64,000 bases of DNA from CAWKDC01 sp964383495 (GTDB lineage Bacteria > Pseudomonadota > Gammaproteobacteria > JABCZS01). The notes beneath the pieces were generated by a model. That model saw only the letters and a list, made by a program, of their open reading frames with translations, had not been told where the DNA came from and made no database searches. Position 1 is the first letter of the stretch, and the number at the start of each line of letters is the position of its first letter. Location: positions 1 to 64,000 of the forward strand of contig CAYLHG010000004.1 in the NCBI GenBank assembly GCA_964383495.1, read 5' to 3'. The position numbers were made by a program, and so were the translations under genes. Of the stretch, positions 8,999 through 16,861 are shown in pieces.

Positions 8999-9180
8999 AG
9001 AAGCCCCACAAAAAAAGTATTTTTTAATGGTAACAAAAATAGTTTCAAAAGGGTATTCTTGTATCTTGCAATTTGACTGGGAAACAGTTGCATCTAGGGA
9101 CGCTTGGTCGGCCTTGAAAAAATCAAGCCCACCACCACAAGCGAATCTTATCCTAGCAAAGGGGAATCAAAGATGATGTG

Positions 9181-9358
9181 TCTCTAGGGCCATAGGGCCC
9201 ATAAGTTTTTAGCCTGGGGCAACGCCCCAGGTAACAATGAACGATAAAAAGAGCGCTGAAGGCGCGAAAGAATCGGTCCTAGAAAGGCCTGATACGCCTC
9301 CAGCGCCACCCCTTCTCTATCCTTTTACCGGGGGTTCCCAGGCTAAAAAACTTAGAGA
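9181..9358. repeat. Nested inverted-repeat element (REP- or MITE-like)
   Basis: The left arm TAAGTTTTTAGCCTGGGG (9202-9219) is mirrored by CCCAGGCTAAAAAACTTA (9337-9354). Inside, GCGCTGAAGGCG (9253-9264) is mirrored with one mismatch by CGCCTCCAGCGC (9295-9306). A small palindrome GGGGCAACGCCCC sits at the left arm (9216-9228). TCTCTA at 9181 and TAGAGA at 9353 extend the outer arms, with about 16 extra bases on the left. The whole could fold into one long branched hairpin. No open frame fits in it. The layout resembles REP/BIME-type elements moved by RAYT (IS200-like) transposases. No second copy is in the window. Confidence 0.6.
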
Positions 9359-9360
9359 TA

Positions 9361-9504
9361 TACGCGAGCAGACGTTGTTGGTATGAAATTTATCGAAATG
9401 ACAATATTGAATTAACAGCCTACAATCTAGACTGCTCTGCATTGGCGAAAAAGAAATAAAAATACTGGCGACGTTATTACCTCAAAAACATGTCGCTGAT
9501 ATTC
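9361..9504 (+). pseudogene. Decayed partial copy of the GNAT-GrpB gene
   Basis: About 144 bases align almost base for base with 1411-1555 inside the intact GNAT-GrpB gene, covering the end of the GNAT domain and the start of GrpB. Shared runs include TTGTTGGTATGAAATTTATC and GAAATAAAAATACTGGC. One-base losses near 9373 and near 9447 shift the frame, so it is not coding. It abuts the inverted-repeat element on its left, which suggests that the copy and the element arrived or were rearranged together. Confidence 0.85.
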
Positions 9505-9572
9505 GGGCGGTTGCTTTTCGACTGATTTACAAGTAAAATGGCCAAAGAATAGTAACTTTGGAAGGCAGCGCT

Positions 9573-9941
9573 ATGCTAGACGATAAAAAAGTAACTCTAT
9601 TAAGCACCTCTACAGGCTCGGATGATGTCGAGCAGCCCCATTATTTATGGGACTTCATTGGCACCGTTATATTTATTGGGGTTTGCTCAGGAATAGGGGT
9701 AACAATCGGAGATCAGGCAGTACATGAGGGCGAGACGCATATGAGCTTCTCTGACGCGCATAAAGCAGGGGCAATATATGGCGCGTTAGCGAGTTTTCTA
9801 GTAATAGTTGCTTTACGTGCTACATCCAATTATCAATTTTTCGCCGACGCATTCACTTCCTGTGTAAACAAAACCAGAATGTTTTTACCTTCTTTATGCG
9901 AATCAAAAACTGTCGGAACTCAACATTCCGCAACACTTTAA
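9573..9941 (+). CDS. Small two-helix membrane protein, unknown
   Basis: I chose the ATG at 9573 (MLDDKK), which has GGAAGG seven bases upstream, over an in-frame TTG at 9558. The 122-residue product has two likely membrane helices, about residues 28-45 (FIGTVIFIGVCSGIGVTI) and 68-85 (AGAIYGALASFLVIVAL), joined by a His/Asp/Glu-containing loop, with hydrophilic ends. I recognise no family. It follows the repeat-bearing stretch and is convergent with the helicase gene, 25 bases away. Confidence 0.55.
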   Translation: MLDDKKVTLLSTSTGSDDVEQPHYLWDFIGTVIFIGVCSGIGVTIGDQAVHEGETHMSFSDAHKAGAIYGALASFLVIVALRATSNYQFFADAFTSCVNKTRMFLPSLCESKTVGTQHSATL

Positions 9942-9966
9942 AATTGATTTTACTATAATAAATTTG

Positions 9967-11649
9967 CTATACAAAAACTGACGTTAATCTGACAATTCTT
10001 ATGTTGGTATAAGAATATTTACCTTCAAATTTATCATAAATGGATTTTAGTGTTCCATTTTCAGATTTCTGTAATTCGGAAAAAATAATATCAAAATCCG
10101 TTTTGTTAACCATGCTTTTTAAACGTGATATGCAAGCACTGTTAAGCTGTTTCAAGCCTTGCAGTTTTTCAATATGGGTTATTATTGTGTTAATCGAGAG
10201 ATCGCGAATTTCGGCTATTGATGTAATGGGTAAATTCTTATTTAACATTTTCAATGTTGTCAGATGAGTAGGAGTTTTTTCTTTATTTTTAATTTTTTTA
10301 CGGGTTACTTTAGCGACAGAGCCTAGAAAACGTTCTGCCAGTACTTCTTGTTGGTGTTTTACTTTTTCTTCTGCAGATAATCCATGCAAATAGTGCACTA
10401 CACTCGCCGAGCTATCTTTGAAAACTTGATCATGTTGAAGAATTTTTGGGTGCACCTGTAAAGCAATTTCATTAAGATTCATCAGTTTCAAACCATTTAA
10501 GCTTCGCAATCTCGATAATGCAACATATCCCATTCCAGGCTCAAATGCATCGCCAAGATCTATCTCAACTGCATCAAGTGTCATTCCCTGACTTTTATGA
10601 ATAGTAATTGCCCAAGCAAGCCGAAGAGGTACTTGCATCACTGTCGCATGCACTATTCCGTTATCTTCATATTTCCATTGCTCTGGGTATGCAATAATAA
10701 TTTTATTATCATGGGTTTTTACAATAGGCCAATTCTCATCATTCTTCTCAAAACCAACCACCACTCCCCTGCTGCCATTCACATACTTGCCTGCCATATC
10801 ATTTTTAACAAACATCACTTCAGCACCTATTTTCAATTTTAATTCTTCTGGGGCAAGGCAGTTTTTTTGCAGCCCCTTGACCAAGGCATCAAAGCCCTCA
10901 GTTTCCATGATAAATATTTTTTCTTCCCCATCAATATTACGCAATTCACGCTCATTAATGCCATCTACATTAATGTTGCGTGAATATAATTTCATTGCCT
11001 TTGTGGTTCCTAGCGGTTCTTTTTTGTAACGGGTGCGTAAAGGGACTTTCGTGTGCTCCCCTGCTGTGCCGCTACGAATATCATTTAAAATAGCTAGCAA
11101 AGGATCGTCGCCCTGGCGATGTTGTTCTGCAAGATAGCACACATGGAAGTCTGCATTTTTCCAGGCATCGGATTCAAAAGCAAACCGTCTTTCTTCTATC
11201 GCAATAGAATGAGTGACAGGTGGCAGCTGAAAAAAATCACCACATAGCACGACTTGAATGCCACCAAAGGCCTTGTCGCTATCCAGCATATACCTTGCGA
11301 TGGTATTAATCATATCAAGCTGATGTTGATGCAGCATAGAGATCTCATCGATAATTAATACATTAGCTTTTTTATAATTGCGTGTAATACGTGTATTCGT
11401 TAGCAATTTCTCCAGGTCTTTTTCAGTCAGCCTATCTTTAACGCCCATTCCAGACCATGCATGTATGGTTGAACCTTGCAAATGGGTTGCCGCAATCCCG
11501 GTAGACGCCGTAATTGCAACTTCTACGTTATGCTCTTTAAGATAATTAATATATTTGTTGAGCAAGTAAGTTTTCCCCGAACCGGGCGCGCCAGTCAGAA
11601 AAACATTTTTCCCCATTTTTAATAAGTCGAAGGCTTCAGCTTGCTGCAT
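9967..11649 (-). CDS. PIF1-like DNA helicase with C-terminal helix-turn-helix region
   Basis: The frame opens at 11709, but PIF1 similarity begins at the ATG at 11649 (MQQAEAFDLLKMGKNVFLTG), which I take as the start. Superfamily 1B helicase motifs in order: Walker A GAPGSGKT (20-27), ITASTGIAA, Walker B LIIDEISML, GDFFQLPPV with Gln, QHRQ, then the C-terminal motifs AITIHKSQGMTLD and GYVALSRLRS. PIF1 enzymes unwind DNA 5' to 3', including G-quadruplexes. After about residue 470 comes a region like the helicase-associated helix-turn-helix (TLKMLNKNLPITSIAEIRDLS). The extra 20 residues before this start are hydrophobic and would be odd for a cytoplasmic helicase. It stands alone on the minus strand. 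Confidence 0.88.
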   Translation of the reverse strand: MQQAEAFDLLKMGKNVFLTGAPGSGKTYLLNKYINYLKEHNVEVAITASTGIAATHLQGSTIHAWSGMGVKDRLTEKDLEKLLTNTRITRNYKKANVLIIDEISMLHQHQLDMINTIARYMLDSDKAFGGIQVVLCGDFFQLPPVTHSIAIEERRFAFESDAWKNADFHVCYLAEQHRQGDDPLLAILNDIRSGTAGEHTKVPLRTRYKKEPLGTTKAMKLYSRNINVDGINERELRNIDGEEKIFIMETEGFDALVKGLQKNCLAPEELKLKIGAEVMFVKNDMAGKYVNGSRGVVVGFEKNDENWPIVKTHDNKIIIAYPEQWKYEDNGIVHATVMQVPLRLAWAITIHKSQGMTLDAVEIDLGDAFEPGMGYVALSRLRSLNGLKLMNLNEIALQVHPKILQHDQVFKDSSASVVHYLHGLSAEEKVKHQQEVLAERFLGSVAKVTRKKIKNKEKTPTHLTTLKMLNKNLPITSIAEIRDLSINTIITHIEKLQGLKQLNSACISRLKSMVNKTDFDIIFSELQKSENGTLKSIYDKFEGKYSYTNIRIVRLTSVFV

Positions 11650-11911
11650 ATTAATCAGGATATGTGAAAACAGGACGAAAACAGATGGTAGAATAGCGAC
11701 GAGATGCACCCCAGCCAGACTGTATATCCTTTTTTAAAATATAACGCCTAAATTCGATAAACATAATAAAAAGCTCCTGGTCTTAATTTATCCTATCCTG
11801 CTATGGATAATAATCGATTTTAGCACGATTATGATGCAGGGGATCCTGATGACTTACCCGTAGTAGTAGAACCCCCGAGATAAAAAGGCTTAAATTTACT
11901 GGATATTTTTG

Positions 11912-12346
11912 TCATTCTTCACGAGACGGCTTATTGCTTCGTATTGCTTTTGTTTTGCTTCTTAATTTTTTACTGTTCAATCTTTCTTCGACAGCAGCGC
12001 GAGTAGGTTTTGTTTTTGTGCGTTTTTTAGGGATATGTATCGCGCTTTTGAGCATTTCAATTAATCGATCGATTGCGTCTTGCTTATTACGTTCTTGACT
12101 GCGGTAACGGCTTGCCTTGATAATAATATCGCCTTCACGTGTTATTTTCTGGCCCAGCTTATTAATAATCCTGAACCTAATATCCTCTTGCAAAGAAGAA
12201 CGATGAATATTGAAGCGCAATTGAGCAGCCGTAGCTACCTTATTAACGTTTTGACCGCCGGGGCCCGAGGAACGAATAAAAATGATTTCAACTTCTGAAT
12301 TGTCTATAAAAGAATTGTGTGTAATTTTAATCCAATTTTTAAGCAT
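11912..12346 (-). CDS. arfB: Peptidyl-tRNA hydrolase ArfB (YaeJ), ribosome rescue
   Basis: ArfB enters stalled ribosomes lacking a stop codon and releases the nascent chain. Seen: the catalytic GGQ motif in SSGPGGQNVNKVAT near residue 28, and a very basic C-terminal tail (KKRTKTKPTR and on) that inserts into the mRNA channel. The 144-residue length from the ATG at 12346 (MLKNWIKITHN) matches the family; an in-frame start at 12379 adds 11 residues that relatives lack. It is a single gene, with no sign of an operon with the helicase downstream or the orphan upstream. Confidence 0.93.
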   Translation of the reverse strand: MLKNWIKITHNSFIDNSEVEIIFIRSSGPGGQNVNKVATAAQLRFNIHRSSLQEDIRFRIINKLGQKITREGDIIIKASRYRSQERNKQDAIDRLIEMLKSAIHIPKKRTKTKPTRAAVEERLNSKKLRSKTKAIRSNKPSREE

Positions 12347-12411
12347 TTCATGTGACCGCCCTTCCGAATCATAGCACAAAAAGTAGTAATTATACCAAAG
12401 ACGAAACGACG

Positions 12412-13494
12412 CTAGTAACCGCAGGTTTTAGGAATACATGATCTCAGCAATTGCCGCGAATTGATGCCACGCTGTGTTTGCGCACGCATAAGATATGGGC
12501 TCCGCGAAGCAGGCGTTAAGGATGGAAAGCATAATTCGCCCGTTACAAGCTGGTTCATATTCTCCCAATCTGTGGTATTCCTTTGCAGGTCTCCTCTTAT
12601 TGTTTGGGCTTCTGGAATTAAAATACTTGCCTCTATGCATTGAGCCTCAAGACCGGCATAAAACATCTCTTTTCCTTGTCTTGCAAAACTCTCTAGACAA
12701 GCTTTTACAGTAATCATTCTGCCAAGTTTTCCTAAAAATTTACCACAATAGTTCATTTGCGTTACTAAAGGATGATGTTTTATTTCTTCAAATTTAGAGA
12801 GGTGCGCTAACGTAAGATCACACGCCATCGATCGTGCCCCGTGGGTCGTATTTAGCGCCGCTCGATTGGTCCCATCAGAATCAATGTCCATGGCAATACC
12901 CGCCTCTAGGAATGTTGAAATAGGTGAACCTAGTAAAATTTTCCAAGCCATGTCCGCAATTCTTTGAGCTATAAAACCTGCATTTTCGATAGCGCTGTAA
13001 GCGGCATTCACCTCGAAGCTGAGTGGGTTATTAGCAATAGCATCCTCCTCCCTTCTTAATATTAAAAAATCATTAGCATACCTGTAAACTAACTCTCGTT
13101 TATAGGGCACCATCGCTTCATTAAACAAAACACCACGATATGAAGGAGACTCCTTAGAATACCCTTCCTTCACAACCCCAGCAGCCATGCCTTCCCACTC
13201 TTCCATGATCCTTGTTTTGAAAAATGTTTCTATTTCTTCAAATAATCCATTTTTGTACTGACATAAGATATTTAAAAACCGTTGAAGGGGTTTTGATAAT
13301 GGGCCGCCGGGTGTTTTCAATGGACGGTAATAATATGTTTGAATATCATTTAGCGCTGCATGATACTTCTTATCTAATTGAGTTAAAGCAGTTTCGGCTA
13401 ATATTCTTAATTCATTTACCTCAATCATATAACCTGGATCGCGCTGGTTCGCTGGAAGTATCCTATTGATTGAATCTAACAGCTTGCCCATCAC
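12412..13494 (-). CDS. Unknown 360-residue protein
   Basis: No family recognised. The sequence is soluble and mainly helical, without signal peptide or membrane helix. A central stretch (residues about 195-230) has a hydrophobic segment followed by an acidic one (AMDIDSDGTNRAAL) that looks like a calcium-type DxDxDG loop but is not in a clear EF-hand. Cysteines are scattered. The start ATG at 13494 is followed by a second Met; no strong ribosome site decides. Lack of recognisable homology and position among effector-like genes make a host-directed role possible, but nothing in the sequence proves it. Confidence 0.6.
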   Translation of the reverse strand: MMGKLLDSINRILPANQRDPGYMIEVNELRILAETALTQLDKKYHAALNDIQTYYYRPLKTPGGPLSKPLQRFLNILCQYKNGLFEEIETFFKTRIMEEWEGMAAGVVKEGYSKESPSYRGVLFNEAMVPYKRELVYRYANDFLILRREEDAIANNPLSFEVNAAYSAIENAGFIAQRIADMAWKILLGSPISTFLEAGIAMDIDSDGTNRAALNTTHGARSMACDLTLAHLSKFEEIKHHPLVTQMNYCGKFLGKLGRMITVKACLESFARQGKEMFYAGLEAQCIEASILIPEAQTIRGDLQRNTTDWENMNQLVTGELCFPSLTPASRSPYLMRAQTQRGINSRQLLRSCIPKTCGY

Positions 13495-13529
13495 TACACC
13501 TCTACATTTAGAGAGACTTTAACTGCTTG

Positions 13530-13892
13530 CTATATCTTATATTCTTGAAGCGCTTTTTTTAAAACCACGGCATGATTATGTTTTAAATCTTTGGCAGCGT
13601 AAAGCAAGGTGACCGCTTTGGTTTTTGTTTTGTTTAATAAGAATTCAGTCAGATCTTTTTTATCCTTCAGCTCATTCCGGTATCGCTTTTGAAACTCCAC
13701 CCAATTCTCAGGATCGTGCCCAAACCATATTCTCAATTCATTACTAGGAGCAATTTCTTTCATCCAAAGATCTATATCGACTTCAGATTTGCTGAGACCT
13801 CTCGGCCATAGCCTATCTACAAGCACTCTAAAGCCATCGCCTCTAACAGATTCATCATAAATTCTTTTGATTTTAATGTCATGAGTTTTCAT
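13530..13892 (-). CDS. DUF488 family protein
   Basis: 120 residues, full length for the short YeaO-like branch of DUF488. Family marks: IKRIYDES near the start, DGFRVLVDRLWPRGLSK at 19-35, PSNELRIWFGHDP at 49-61 and the ending VTLLYAAKD with N-HAVVLKKAL. The function of the family is unsettled; the WPRG motif suggests nucleotide or phosphate binding. It lies between an orphan and a short frame, transcribed in the same direction as both, possibly together. Confidence 0.88.
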   Translation of the reverse strand: MKTHDIKIKRIYDESVRGDGFRVLVDRLWPRGLSKSEVDIDLWMKEIAPSNELRIWFGHDPENWVEFQKRYRNELKDKKDLTEFLLNKTKTKAVTLLYAAKDLKHNHAVVLKKALQEYKI

Positions 13893-13953
13893 CTTTATTA
13901 CCTATCGATGAATATAACTAACTTCACTAGCAAGTGAATACATATATTTAAAA

Positions 13954-14058
13954 TTAGCACGAACTGGTGGGCAAAACAACCTCTCCCTTAAGCCACCCCC
14001 TATCTTGCAGGCTATCTTCTATCTCTTCTTCTATGTGAGCTTGCTGATGATTTTGCAT
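13954..14058 (-). CDS. Possible 34-residue peptide, perhaps a remnant
   Basis: A short frame begins at an ATG at 14058 with GGGGA about nine bases upstream and ends at TAA (13954-13956). The peptide is acidic in its first half (AHIEEEIEDSLQDRGWLKGE). The pattern IE-x2-IE-x-L-x3-GW resembles the first residues of type I restriction HsdR subunits, so it may be a truncated remnant. It lies 15 bases after the preceding gene on the same strand. Short length makes this weak. Confidence 0.3.
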   Translation of the reverse strand: MQNHQQAHIEEEIEDSLQDRGWLKGEVVLPTSSC

Positions 14059-14073
14059 AATGATATCCCCAAT

Positions 14074-14484
14074 TTAAAATTTTTCCCACAGACTAAAAGA
14101 TGTTCCGCTAAATATCTGAGCTAGCTCTTTGCTAATATAGAAACGCTCGCCCAATAAAAGATTATTTTTAGCAGTAAGAACCACAAAAATTCTCCATGCC
14201 TTTTCTGCATAGGGTGCTTTTAAAAATAAATCATATTCAAAACCAGCGCTTTCAGAACCCCACCACTCATTAATTAATTTGGAAGATTCAATAAGTGGAA
14301 AAAAGGAGTCAAAATGTTCACGGTAAAAAAGCTTTACATTTTTTTTACCTTGCAATTTGAGCCTTTCAGGGTAGATTTCATATACCGGCTCTTCCACTAA
14401 GGTTTCCAAAACGCCTTCTAGATCACGTTTTTCTTCTAGGCTCATATGTTTCTGAACCAATATTTTCATTTCTTCAACACTCAT
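14074..14484 (-). CDS. SnoaL-like (NTF2-fold) protein
   Basis: 136 residues with the usual length and pattern of a SnoaL-like/NTF2-fold protein: an N-terminal helix pair (LVQKHMSLEEKRDLEGVLETL), then EPVYEIYPERLKLQGKKNVKLFYREHFDSF, typical of polyketide cyclase-like members, and a beta-rich C-terminus. These folds bind small hydrophobic molecules or act as isomerases; the ligand here is unknown. It is soluble, without signal peptide. AAGGAG lies upstream of the ATG at 14484. Confidence 0.7.
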   Translation of the reverse strand: MSVEEMKILVQKHMSLEEKRDLEGVLETLVEEPVYEIYPERLKLQGKKNVKLFYREHFDSFFPLIESSKLINEWWGSESAGFEYDLFLKAPYAEKAWRIFVVLTAKNNLLLGERFYISKELAQIFSGTSFSLWEKF

Positions 14485-14513
14485 TATGTAGTTCTCCTTG
14501 TTTGCTATCCCTT

Positions 14514-15761
14514 TTATTTCTTGCAGGATGGGTTTGATAGTGATGAGTTATTGTTATTGCCCGGTTGATTCGGCTGAGAAAAGAAATAAGACCAATATGA
14601 TGAACATTTTCCTTCTTGCATTTTGTCGAGCAATCTTAAAAGAGTTGCTTTGTCCTCCGCCTGCTCTTGATGCTGGATAAGAGATAAAATTTTTTCTATT
14701 GTTTCCTGGCGGTTTGGACGATTTTCCTCTCCCATCTCTGCCATTGCAAGCGTCATTAAACTTTTTTGTGCAATATCGTAGTAAACGTGATTGGGTAAAA
14801 TACATGATAATATCCCCACTGCCTCAGTCCTTCGTCCGGCTCTTTCTGCTTCTTGGGCTTCCAAAAGTGATTTAGTTGCTTTCGCCTTTTGATATAATAT
14901 TGCATTATCGGGATAATTTTCAGCATCCGATAGGGTAATTGCATGATTCAATTGCTGAAGATATTCTTTAACATTTGAAAGCGGATTTCCCTGCTTGTCG
15001 GGGTCATCAAATTTTGCTAATGTTTTTTCGAGTAAGTTTCTTATTCTTTGATTGCGATCTAAAAGACGAGTGATCTCAGCAATGGCTGCAACCTCATCAG
15101 GGCTCAGCTGGTCTTTAAATAAGTTAAATGAAACGAGCGTTGTATTGGTTTTCAAAGACTCTGCAAATGCTTTAGCCCCCTCCGCGCCCATGTTACCCCC
15201 TACTAAACTTAATAGGGTGAGTGATGTATTAGTTTTCAAAGCCTCAGCCAGTGCTTTGGCGCCTCCTGCATCAATGTTATTTCCATTTAAACTCAATTTA
15301 GTAAGCGTGTTATTGCTCTTCAAAGCTTCTGCCAATGCCTTGATCCCTGCGGGACCAATCTCGTTGTCTGCTAAACTTAATAGGGTGAGTGTCGTATTAA
15401 TTTTTAAAGCTTCAGCCAATACTTGAGCGCCTTTAGCACCAATCCTGTTCCCGTTTAACCTCAGCGAGGTGAATGTCGTATTAGTTTTTAAAGTCTCAGC
15501 CAATACTTTAGCGCCTCTAGCACCAATCCTGTTTCCGTTTAACTCCAGTGAGGTGAGTGTTGTATTAGCTTTTAAAGCCTCAGTCAATACTTCAGCGCCT
15601 TCAGCACCAATCTTGTTTCCGTTTAACCTCAGTGAGATGAGTGTTGTATTAGCTTTCAAAGCCTCGGCCAGCATTCCAACCTTCACATCATCAAGAGTAT
15701 TGTTCTGTAAATCTAGCTCGGTTAGTGCATGCATGTTTTCAAGCGCTTCGATGAACGTCAT
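14514..15761 (-). CDS. Leucine-rich-repeat protein of ribonuclease-inhibitor type, candidate effector
   Basis: Residues 1-235 are about eight near-identical 28-residue leucine-rich repeats with consensus GAxGAKxLAEALKxNTTLTxLxLxGNxI, the ribonuclease-inhibitor/NLR class found mainly in eukaryotes. Such arrays form a curved surface for binding proteins. Residues 236-415 are helical and Ala/Glu/Lys-rich (a TPR-like tail is possible), ending in an Asn/Ser-rich low-complexity tail (PGNNNNSSLSNPS) with Cys. There is no signal peptide, as expected of a type IV secretion substrate, but no secretion signal can be proven here. The end lies 29 bases from the SnoaL-like gene downstream. In intracellular Legionellales such proteins are often effectors. 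Confidence 0.85.
   Translation of the reverse strand: MTFIEALENMHALTELDLQNNTLDDVKVGMLAEALKANTTLISLRLNGNKIGAEGAEVLTEALKANTTLTSLELNGNRIGARGAKVLAETLKTNTTFTSLRLNGNRIGAKGAQVLAEALKINTTLTLLSLADNEIGPAGIKALAEALKSNNTLTKLSLNGNNIDAGGAKALAEALKTNTSLTLLSLVGGNMGAEGAKAFAESLKTNTTLVSFNLFKDQLSPDEVAAIAEITRLLDRNQRIRNLLEKTLAKFDDPDKQGNPLSNVKEYLQQLNHAITLSDAENYPDNAILYQKAKATKSLLEAQEAERAGRRTEAVGILSCILPNHVYYDIAQKSLMTLAMAEMGEENRPNRQETIEKILSLIQHQEQAEDKATLLRLLDKMQEGKCSSYWSYFFSQPNQPGNNNNSSLSNPSCKK
15060..15740 (-). repeat. Tandem 84-bp repeats encoding the leucine-rich repeats
   Basis: The DNA coding for the LRR array repeats every 84 bases, with shared runs such as TTAGTTTTCAAAGCCTCAGCC and AATCTTGTTTCCGTTTAA (plus strand). 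Neighbouring units at 15430-15620 are the most alike, which points to recent unit duplication. Repeat number could vary between strains by slippage or recombination. Confidence 0.8.
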
Positions 15762-15838
15762 AATTTAAGACCTTTTAAAAGATGGATTACTAACCTATCA
15801 GGTTAGCACGATTAAATAACCACTGCAATAATGATTCC

Positions 15839-15912
15839 AATTTTTTACAAATCCACTGAACTGCTCCAGATACTCATCTTACCAAAGATGGCGTAAGGAA
15901 CATTGCAGGCTA
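15839..15912 (+). pseudogene. Scar of a deleted tandem copy of the downstream outer-membrane protein gene
   Basis: 15839-15892 matches the leader just upstream of the barrel gene (15937-15999), both running from AATTTTTTAC through ATCCACT and CTGCTCC to GATGGC, apart from an indel of about ten bases. It is joined directly to 15893-15912, which matches the 3' end of the same gene (AAGGAACATTGCAGGCTA, parent 16709-16726). So a former tandem copy has lost nearly all its coding part, leaving leader and tail fused. Confidence 0.75.
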
Positions 15913-16002
15913 TGGTAGGTCTGATACAGTCGCTTGAATTTTTTTACGAATCCACTAGACTGCTCCTATTGTTTTCTATTCATTTTTACCAAGGATGGCA
16001 CT

Positions 16003-16764
16003 ATGCTAAAAACTCAATATACACTTATACCTTTATTCATGCTGCTTGCCCCCGTGGCTATGGCCGCCCAACATGAGCCCCGAAATTTTTATATTGGTGT
16101 GCAAGGCGGTGCCTCATTTTCAATGGACGCAGACATGGATGTTCCTGTTGGCTCAGATACTGACACGCAGTGGGACCCATCCCCAGAAGGTTATAATAAC
16201 AATCTGGGAGCTTCAGAATTGTTGGGTGCTACATTAGGCTATAGAATTACACCGCTTGTCTCTGCGGAAATTGAGGTGACTCATCGCAACTCATTTCAAT
16301 ACGAAAAGAATCAATCGCTGGCAGCCACACCCAAAACGCGTCACTTTGATTTACAAAATACAAATGTAATGGCAAATGCTGTATTGCACGGTAGCGGAAT
16401 GTCTAAATCACTTTCCTATCAAAATAATACTATCGCATTGGAGCCTTTTATCTTTGGTGGCATAGGCGCTGCATTTAACACTGTTAGCAACTTCTATTCT
16501 AGTCATCCGGATGGCAGCGTTTCAGCCATGGAGGCAGATAATACAGAAGTTTCTTTCGGCGCTCAAGCAGGCGCAGGAGTCAGTATGCGGGTCAAACAAA
16601 CATTTGCTGTTGGTCTAGGTTATCGATATATGTATGGCGGTAATTTTTCGTCCAATAACTATATTTGGGATTTCGATCCTGATGAAGCAGTATTGGTTGC
16701 ACCTTGGAAAGGAACATTGCAGGCTAATGAAGTGTATTTATCGTTGAGTTATATGTTGATGTAA
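16003..16764 (+). CDS. Outer-membrane beta-barrel protein
   Basis: The ATG at 16003 has AAGGA seven bases upstream and begins a clear signal peptide (MLKTQYTLIPLFMLLAPVAMA, cut after AMA). The mature part opens with NFYIGVQGGASF, a typical first strand of OmpA/OmpW/surface-antigen-like eight-stranded barrels. It continues with alternating strands (LGATLGYRITPLVSAEIEVTHR, FIFGGIGAAF, VSFGAQAGAGVSMRV, FAVGLGYRYMYGG) and ends in an aromatic-rich strand (EVYLSLSYMLM). The last residue is Met, not the usual Phe/Tyr/Trp. Role: surface structure or adhesion; nothing more specific can be said. A scar of a lost tandem copy lies just upstream. Confidence 0.85.
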   Translation: MLKTQYTLIPLFMLLAPVAMAAQHEPRNFYIGVQGGASFSMDADMDVPVGSDTDTQWDPSPEGYNNNLGASELLGATLGYRITPLVSAEIEVTHRNSFQYEKNQSLAATPKTRHFDLQNTNVMANAVLHGSGMSKSLSYQNNTIALEPFIFGGIGAAFNTVSNFYSSHPDGSVSAMEADNTEVSFGAQAGAGVSMRVKQTFAVGLGYRYMYGGNFSSNNYIWDFDPDEAVLVAPWKGTLQANEVYLSLSYMLM

Positions 16765-16765
16765 T

Positions 16766-16822
16766 AAAATGGGGGAGCGCAAAACGGGAAAAATAAATCG
16801 TTGCTGCGCTCCGCCCCATTTT
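16766..16822. terminator. Hairpin between convergent genes
   Basis: AAAATGGGGGAGCGCA (from 16766) pairs with TGCGCTCCGCCCCATTTT (16804-16821), with one bulge and a loop of about 22 bases. The T-run on the right and A-run on the left fit a two-way terminator between the barrel gene and the convergent membrane-protein gene. Confidence 0.6.
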
Positions 16823-16861
16823 GTAATGCCTATAGACATTTTCAGAAACAATTGGAAAAAT

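Larger units (their letters stand above)
8999..9572. other. Gene-free stretch with a hairpin repeat and a gene fragment
   Basis: 574 bases with no convincing gene. The left third (8999-9180) shows nothing I can name. The middle holds a nested inverted repeat (9181-9358). The right part holds a decayed copy of part of the GNAT-GrpB gene (9361-9504). The last bases are the leader of the small membrane-protein gene at 9573. Confidence 0.6.

Noticed and set aside
8928..9176. Plus-strand frame of 82 codons overlapping the GFA gene start
   Set aside because: No recognisable protein features and it lies partly antisense to a clear gene.
15060..15740. CRISPR-like regular repeats
   Set aside because: 84-base units lie wholly in frame and encode leucine-rich repeats.
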